DNA of 28,996 nucleotides, taken from IMG/VR virus record IMGVR_UViG_3300013126_000174, positions 1 through 28,996 of that record. One strand, written 5' to 3'. Source of the stretch: a virus. Under the pieces are notes generated by a model. It did no database searches. It had not been told where the DNA came from and saw only the letters and a program-made list of their open reading frames with translations. Both the position numbers and the translations under genes were made by a program. How positions within the stretch are numbered: the first letter of the stretch is position 1; each line of letters starts with the position of its first letter. Below, one piece after another: positions 25,801-28,996 of this stretch.

Positions 25801-26372
25801 CAAGTGGTAATATTCCAGTTAAAGTAACGACAACAATTAGAAAAGGTGCTCGTGATGGTGAAATAGTTTATAAAGAAGAATATGTGGTAAATGATTCGGG
25901 TGCAACATGTACTTTATTTGATGACACCACTGGGCTTAAACAATTAAGAGTGGTTGTTGGTATAGCTGACCCAAATAGTGCTTATTGGAACTCAAACGCT
26001 TATTATTGGAATTATAATGGAACTGGTGGTTGTGTGACTGGTGATTTTGGTACTATATTATCTGGTAGTACTAGTGGGTTACCTTTAGCTGGTGCTAGTG
26101 ATAATGCGACAGATAGAAATTGGGATTTTGATAACAATTATTATGTTCATTTTGACGTTGTTAATACTGGCACTAGCCAAGTTTATACAGTGTTAAATAA
26201 CGATTTCAATTTAAAGGATAGAACGTTACCAATTGTACCTCCAGCGTCAGCATCAACACAAACATTTGATATAAACACAGCTATAAGCAGTATAAATTCA
26301 TTTAAAACAACAATACTAGGTCAAATACAAGAAGATTTAGATTATGCTTTAAATAATTGTACAAACTGTTAA
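22821..26372 (+). CDS. Giant Cys-rich tail/baseplate protein
   Basis: A 1183-residue protein of unknown function. Visible parts: an N-terminal domain with Cys pairs (EYCCENRF); two likely coiled coils at about 184-220 (ETLEKIKYLENTLAKQKAEC) and 301-330 (EINELTVEQTKCNDVVKKLE); a beta segment resembling a carbohydrate-binding jelly roll (NWLNFSVNV, then ISIKINNSCSNVCVYIDNIK, about 475-525); a DCGC motif at 624 identical to one in the upstream protein; a tandem 41-residue helical repeat starting at 658 and 699; and two W-D-x5-C motifs (111-118, 876-883). Coiled coils plus beta modules fit a fibre or wedge-associated trimer. It starts 11 bases after the gpI-like gene. Structural role is inferred. 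Confidence 0.82.
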   Translation: MSYYFDIEDFGTYCRSYADAILKQMANEVKANKEKYYQQNGTYDGYTPKQETLFFTSDGSISIYLYNNDLGIKTLFDFGEYCCENRFAYILNTAKEKLGLFTNLDVTSFIWDAENQSCRWKPIQDVCEGIDIKKIVLNPIDDDGAAFIVENGDKTCDLKIEFSYLFKYDCDSLSSLLTKPDVNPETLEKIKYLENTLAKQKAECADISDRIKATTLEYNKSYYSLENGGKFYCINEQNGGLSQLQALLGLLKYNKFINGEANSYTTNDFAQFMTLNNQSIQQNNKELMFECNVPYGYKSNLKLEINELTVEQTKCNDVVKKLEAELAATQTTTTTAVECSQPINALETFDASVTLDVIESDGSLTTVSEFDLFPQIGVGGLYQYLIDNQENSGFYFCSYPKPTETWTTGCTTLIAHELSYPNLTPDKEEDLNVSSCKIVKDSLLSGLLSESPFSTGPNDVSAFKQSLNKRIFSSNWLNFSVNVDDETIINLIKNKKIKISIKINNSCSNVCVYIDNIKLIKNCVDGNGKSITVNQSPGFELERVIDNKKSWVNNTVRVNRDFDIENISNLTVFRKTDYDVNDERLVINTKEIDLHINIASAIENDVQCFINDNPNILDSIPTNDCGCELYECYEDVFEIITYEDALNDGIIPAPVDPEDILTTARAVRDAWLKAWNQLMLATPPYLDLKDALYYPNPSEDVITVYKATRNAWIKALSSFNLASGGGFIEGLTVDGQLSISAINSYINKTYNNYEKIAPQMFNTKCGRIFKVISEGGYLYFVESPTKELKVYWANENFAPRNTTWIDLTAWVQEDYAPYVNTTPSFTMEKAPFFCKFMMPNNYQTNIQMLTFEYQTNNNTAHDVWTNPVEDTFFIEWDSAKGKCMTNKFKQVVGEQFSMNFPIISKNLWENYEYTVYSPECYIDVYLRNSGSTACTSCCSVDFTWPNVSADIATINRAHRDHTFKIINETKLAERTPLYNVYVVDPTTNMAPDETSGNIPVKVTTTIRKGARDGEIVYKEEYVVNDSGATCTLFDDTTGLKQLRVVVGIADPNSAYWNSNAYYWNYNGTGGCVTGDFGTILSGSTSGLPLAGASDNATDRNWDFDNNYYVHFDVVNTGTSQVYTVLNNDFNLKDRTLPIVPPASASTQTFDINTAISSINSFKTTILGQIQEDLDYALNNCTNC
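24792..25037 (+). repeat. Tandem 41-residue repeat in the 1183-residue protein
   Basis: Two adjacent copies begin EDILTTARAVRDAWLKAWNQ (residue 658) and EDVITVYKATRNAWIKALSS (residue 699). They share E-D, T, A-x-R-x-A-W-x-K-A and a later L-A. Both look helical. DNA similarity is also visible (GCATGGTTAAAAGCTT versus GCTTGGATAAAAGCTT), suggesting duplication within the gene. Confidence 0.55.
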
Positions 26373-26400
26373 TAATTATGAGTAACAAAAATTAATATAT

Positions 26401-27510
26401 ATGTATTTATTTGACCCAATGGATTTTGCCTTTCCTAAAGGCTCAGCAACAGCAAATTTACAAATTTCATCATATGGTGTATGGTATAGTCATTATTACA
26501 TGAAAGATTTTGTATTTGTTAATAATCCAGATGGTACTTTAGGTGTTTACTATGACCCTAATTATTTTACTGGAACAACAGAAACAATGCAAAACTTTAC
26601 ATCGCAAGTGAATGAAGAATTTTGTAATATTTTAAAAAACAAATTTGATGAAACCAGAAATGAAATAATTCAAGCTTTCTATGATGGTTATAATCAAATA
26701 CCAGATTGTGTAGACCCATCAAGTTATATTGTTGGAACATGTGCTTCTCAAAGATATGCAACTTATTTTCAAACATACACATATAAAAACATACCTAAAT
26801 GTTATTGGGATAAAAGAAGAAATGTTTGTGCGACAAAACCCCATCCAATAGGGTTAGAGAATGAAGACGGTACTTATTCTGATTTATGTTGTGGTGATAA
26901 TTTTGTTGTTGATTTTGATAAATTAACAACTGAACCTTTATCAGCTGCTACAACAAATGAAAAATTTGATTTAATGATTAACACTGAATTGGTTGATGCC
27001 AAGACAAGGAAAATATTATCTGGTTATCCAACACTTAGAGCGTTGTATGATAGATACGTTAATTCAAGTTATTTTACTGGTGTTCAAAGTTCAGCTTATG
27101 ATTATCAAAAAATGGATGATGTGGCTAAATTAGTTGACAATAATTGGATTGACATTATTGAGCAAGTAGTACCAGCGACAACTATTTGGGGTAGTGTTAA
27201 AGTTTACGAAAACACAGTTTTTGACCGACAAAAATTTAAATATAGATTAGGAACGTTGTTTACGTGTATTGAAAAAGTTGATTCTGATATGATTGGATAT
27301 GAAACAAATGTAGGTGTAGATACAACTATAATTTACCCAAGTAGTGGTTCAACATCAACAAAGGTAAAAAAATGTACTGGTGTTTATATGAAACAAATGG
27401 ATTTTGGTTCTCAGTTTATTGGTAATGTTACTGTTTTTGGTGGTAAAACTATAGAAATTGATACTCAACAATACGCAGCACCTAGAGATGGGTTTATACG
27501 TCAATATTAA
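26401..27510 (+). CDS. Cys-containing tail/baseplate structural protein
   Basis: A 369-residue protein that I do not recognise. The N-terminus MYLFDPMDFAFPKGSA recalls the start of its upstream neighbour (YYFDIEDF), and it shares the W-D-x5-C motif (W136 to C143, CYWDKRRNVC), so the two may be related or may pack together. The middle has a helical KTRKILSGYPTLRALYDRY segment and the paired-aromatic YDYQKMDDVAKLVDNNWIDI. The C-terminal half is beta-rich and ends QYAAPRDGFIRQY. Several cysteines recur, often paired (CC at DLCCGDN). The start ATG at 26401 follows AATTAATATAT with no Shine-Dalgarno sequence. No membrane segment is seen. Confidence 0.82.
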   Translation: MYLFDPMDFAFPKGSATANLQISSYGVWYSHYYMKDFVFVNNPDGTLGVYYDPNYFTGTTETMQNFTSQVNEEFCNILKNKFDETRNEIIQAFYDGYNQIPDCVDPSSYIVGTCASQRYATYFQTYTYKNIPKCYWDKRRNVCATKPHPIGLENEDGTYSDLCCGDNFVVDFDKLTTEPLSAATTNEKFDLMINTELVDAKTRKILSGYPTLRALYDRYVNSSYFTGVQSSAYDYQKMDDVAKLVDNNWIDIIEQVVPATTIWGSVKVYENTVFDRQKFKYRLGTLFTCIEKVDSDMIGYETNVGVDTTIIYPSSGSTSTKVKKCTGVYMKQMDFGSQFIGNVTVFGGKTIEIDTQQYAAPRDGFIRQY

Positions 27511-27533
27511 CAATAAACAAAACAAGATTTAAT

Positions 27534-27542
27534 TATATTTAT
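27534..27542 (+). promoter_or_regulatory. TATATTTAT motif before the 80-residue gene
   Basis: An exact copy of the nonamer found at 3490 and 8178, in the 36-base gap after the 369-residue gene. It lies only 4 bases before the ATG at 27547. If it were a -10/-7 element, transcripts would be nearly leaderless, so its role is doubtful here. Confidence 0.2.
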
Positions 27543-27546
27543 TGAT

Positions 27547-27789
27547 ATGCCACAATTAATTAAAAATATACAAGGAAGTATCGTAGAAAACATCACGGGT
27601 GATGTCAATTACGTTATAAGTGTTTCTGGTGAAATGCAACAAGAAGACTATATAAATATGAATGGATTTGTGGCATTTTTACAAACTTTTTCAAAAGTAA
27701 AAACAGTTACCGAATTAGTAACACCACTAGAATTTGGTTTACCAAATACATATAACATTGAAATGAGTACAATAGAAATAAGTTATTAA
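27547..27789 (+). CDS. Small putative structural protein
   Basis: An 80-residue protein of unknown function. The sequence is beta-stranded at both ends (LIKNIQGSIVENITGDVNYV, NTYNIEMSTIEISY) with a short helical middle (NGFVAFLQTFSKVKTVTELV). It has no cysteine, unlike its neighbours. Its TAA overlaps the next gene's ATG by one base (TAATG at 27787-27791), which supports it being a translated, coupled member of the structural operon. Confidence 0.72.
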   Translation: MPQLIKNIQGSIVENITGDVNYVISVSGEMQQEDYINMNGFVAFLQTFSKVKTVTELVTPLEFGLPNTYNIEMSTIEISY

Positions 27790-28996
27790 TGAGATATCAA
27801 GAAAGAATATACATACAGAATCAGAACTCTTCTGTAAGAAATAGAACTTTTAATAATTTTAATATGAGTTCTGATATGTGCGTATTCAATACACCCATAT
27901 ATAATCTTAGTGGTGCGACAAAAATAGATTGCTGTCCAGCATGTCCAGAAACAATTACACCACATGATACTTACACTGGTGGTACAGTAACTTTACCAAC
28001 AGTAACGACTGGTGGTGATTGTGTAGATATATTAACTATTATTAGAGCTGCTGTTTCCCAAGCAAAAAATGATTATATCGCTTCTGGTGTTACTGCTGTT
28101 ACCAACCATTTAAATATTGAAGTAATTGAATGTACACAAGTAGTAAAATGGAGGTTAGGTGATGGTGAAGCTTGGTTATTAAGAGGTCCAAATGGTGAAA
28201 TTCAAACTTATTATATTTCTGATTATACTGATACTCAAAATAATATTATGAAATATGTTACTAATAATACTGGTACATGTTGTGATGGTTATTTAATTGA
28301 TGACCAAAAAGTATGGAATGATTTTTTGATTGCAACTGGTTATACTGGTACTACTTTATTTATTGATTTACCATATATTTCATCCACATCTTGTAAGTTG
28401 AATCAATATAATTGTCCTCAATATAATAATATTACTGGTGCAACATATCTTATTTCCGCTAATACTCAAACAATACCTTTAACATTTGATTTTACAGCAA
28501 ATACTCAAACATTTTTAGATACTGAAAGTAATTTTAGATATGAAATTTATAAATATAACGATGAACAAACACAATTTTCATCAATACCAGTTTATAAATC
28601 TGATATATACTCATATTCAGCATTTAGTGCGACAAATACAACTACACAGTTTATACCATCTAGTGGTATAACGTTGGATGGTGACTATTTAGTTAAATCA
28701 TATTTCCAATATAGTGCATGTACAACATTCTTAAAATTATTAGGTAAAAAAGTTGATACTGTAAATTATAAATCTGGTTTTCAATATGGTATCTATAATA
28801 AAGATATTGATTATTATTTTGTCGCTGTTAAAAATGCTGAAATACCTAATTTCATAAACAATGGTACAAATAATTCATCAGCTAGTAGCTTACAACAAAG
28901 TGTTTTTTTACCAGAAAGTGGTGTAAATATTGTACCGTTACCGTTTGGTATTGTCAATAACTTTGTGTTAACATTAAATGGATTGGTGTTGGCTGA
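27789..28996 (+). CDS. Structural protein, 3' partial
   Basis: An open frame of at least 402 codons that starts at the ATG overlapping the preceding stop and runs off the end of the window. The N-terminus is MRYQERIYIQNQNSSVRNRT. It then has a Cys cluster (DCCPACP, about 48-54), a helix starting DILTIIRAAVSQAK (residue 80) that recalls the repeat in the 1183-residue protein, and further Cys motifs (GTCCDGYLI). The rest alternates predicted strands rich in Tyr, Thr and Asn (PLTFDFTANTQTF, FIPSSGITLDGDYLVKSYF). This composition matches the other adhesin or baseplate-type genes here. No function can be assigned. Confidence 0.82.
   Translation, partial: MRYQERIYIQNQNSSVRNRTFNNFNMSSDMCVFNTPIYNLSGATKIDCCPACPETITPHDTYTGGTVTLPTVTTGGDCVDILTIIRAAVSQAKNDYIASGVTAVTNHLNIEVIECTQVVKWRLGDGEAWLLRGPNGEIQTYYISDYTDTQNNIMKYVTNNTGTCCDGYLIDDQKVWNDFLIATGYTGTTLFIDLPYISSTSCKLNQYNCPQYNNITGATYLISANTQTIPLTFDFTANTQTFLDTESNFRYEIYKYNDEQTQFSSIPVYKSDIYSYSAFSATNTTTQFIPSSGITLDGDYLVKSYFQYSACTTFLKLLGKKVDTVNYKSGFQYGIYNKDIDYYFVAVKNAEIPNFINNGTNNSSASSLQQSVFLPESGVNIVPLPFGIVNNFVLTLNGLVLA

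Noticed and set aside
1-28996. Stop-codon reassignment (for example TAG read as Gln)
   Set aside because: No in-frame TAG or TGA interrupts the genes; all read through fully with the standard code, so TAA-only stops are the most that can be said.

Overview
The window is a densely packed, visibly AT-rich, single-strand stretch of a large tailed phage with a T4-like core. All genes are on the + strand, most gaps are under 60 bases, and there are several stop/start overlaps. No tRNA, rRNA, integrase, CRISPR array or insertion sequence is visible. The likely host is a member of the Bacteroidetes/Bacteroidota. No start has a convincing Shine-Dalgarno sequence; A/T-rich leaders precede the ATGs instead. 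One giant virion-type protein also ends in SprB-like repeats, a domain typical of that phylum. The host assignment is inference.

Bases 1-8093 form a replication and nucleotide-metabolism module. In order it holds: the 3' part of a gp32-like single-stranded DNA-binding protein (followed by a strong terminator), a UvsX/RecA-like recombinase, a 5'-3' exonuclease/flap nuclease of the T4 RNase H type, an unrecognised 166-residue protein, a gp41/DnaB-type replicative helicase, and both subunits of class Ia ribonucleotide reductase (nrdB, nrdA). Together these would coat and recombine single-stranded DNA, remove RNA primers, unwind the fork and supply dNTPs. A textbook terminator at 8113-8145 closes the module.

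Bases 8146-8324 are the boundary. They carry a 53-codon open frame not usually called by gene finders. It looks like a lone NUMOD1-type helix-turn-helix, probably a relic of a homing endonuclease, and its stop overlaps the start of the first baseplate gene.

Bases 8325-28996 form the structural (late) module. The recognisable baseplate parts are gp25, gp6 (J-like), and a much later protein with a gpI/gp7-like core. Between and after them lie large proteins without recognisable relatives: a small membrane protein with an acidic tail; a 1529-residue protein with a hydrophobic stretch of about 50 residues and a C-terminal stack of SprB-like repeats; proteins of 596, 283, 280, 46 and 307 residues; the 899-residue gpI-like protein with a cysteine-rich tail; a cysteine-rich 1183-residue protein; 369- and 80-residue proteins; and a protein of at least 402 residues that runs off the window end. 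These probably build a baseplate and host-adhesion apparatus unlike T4's. All 21 complete stop codons seen are TAA.
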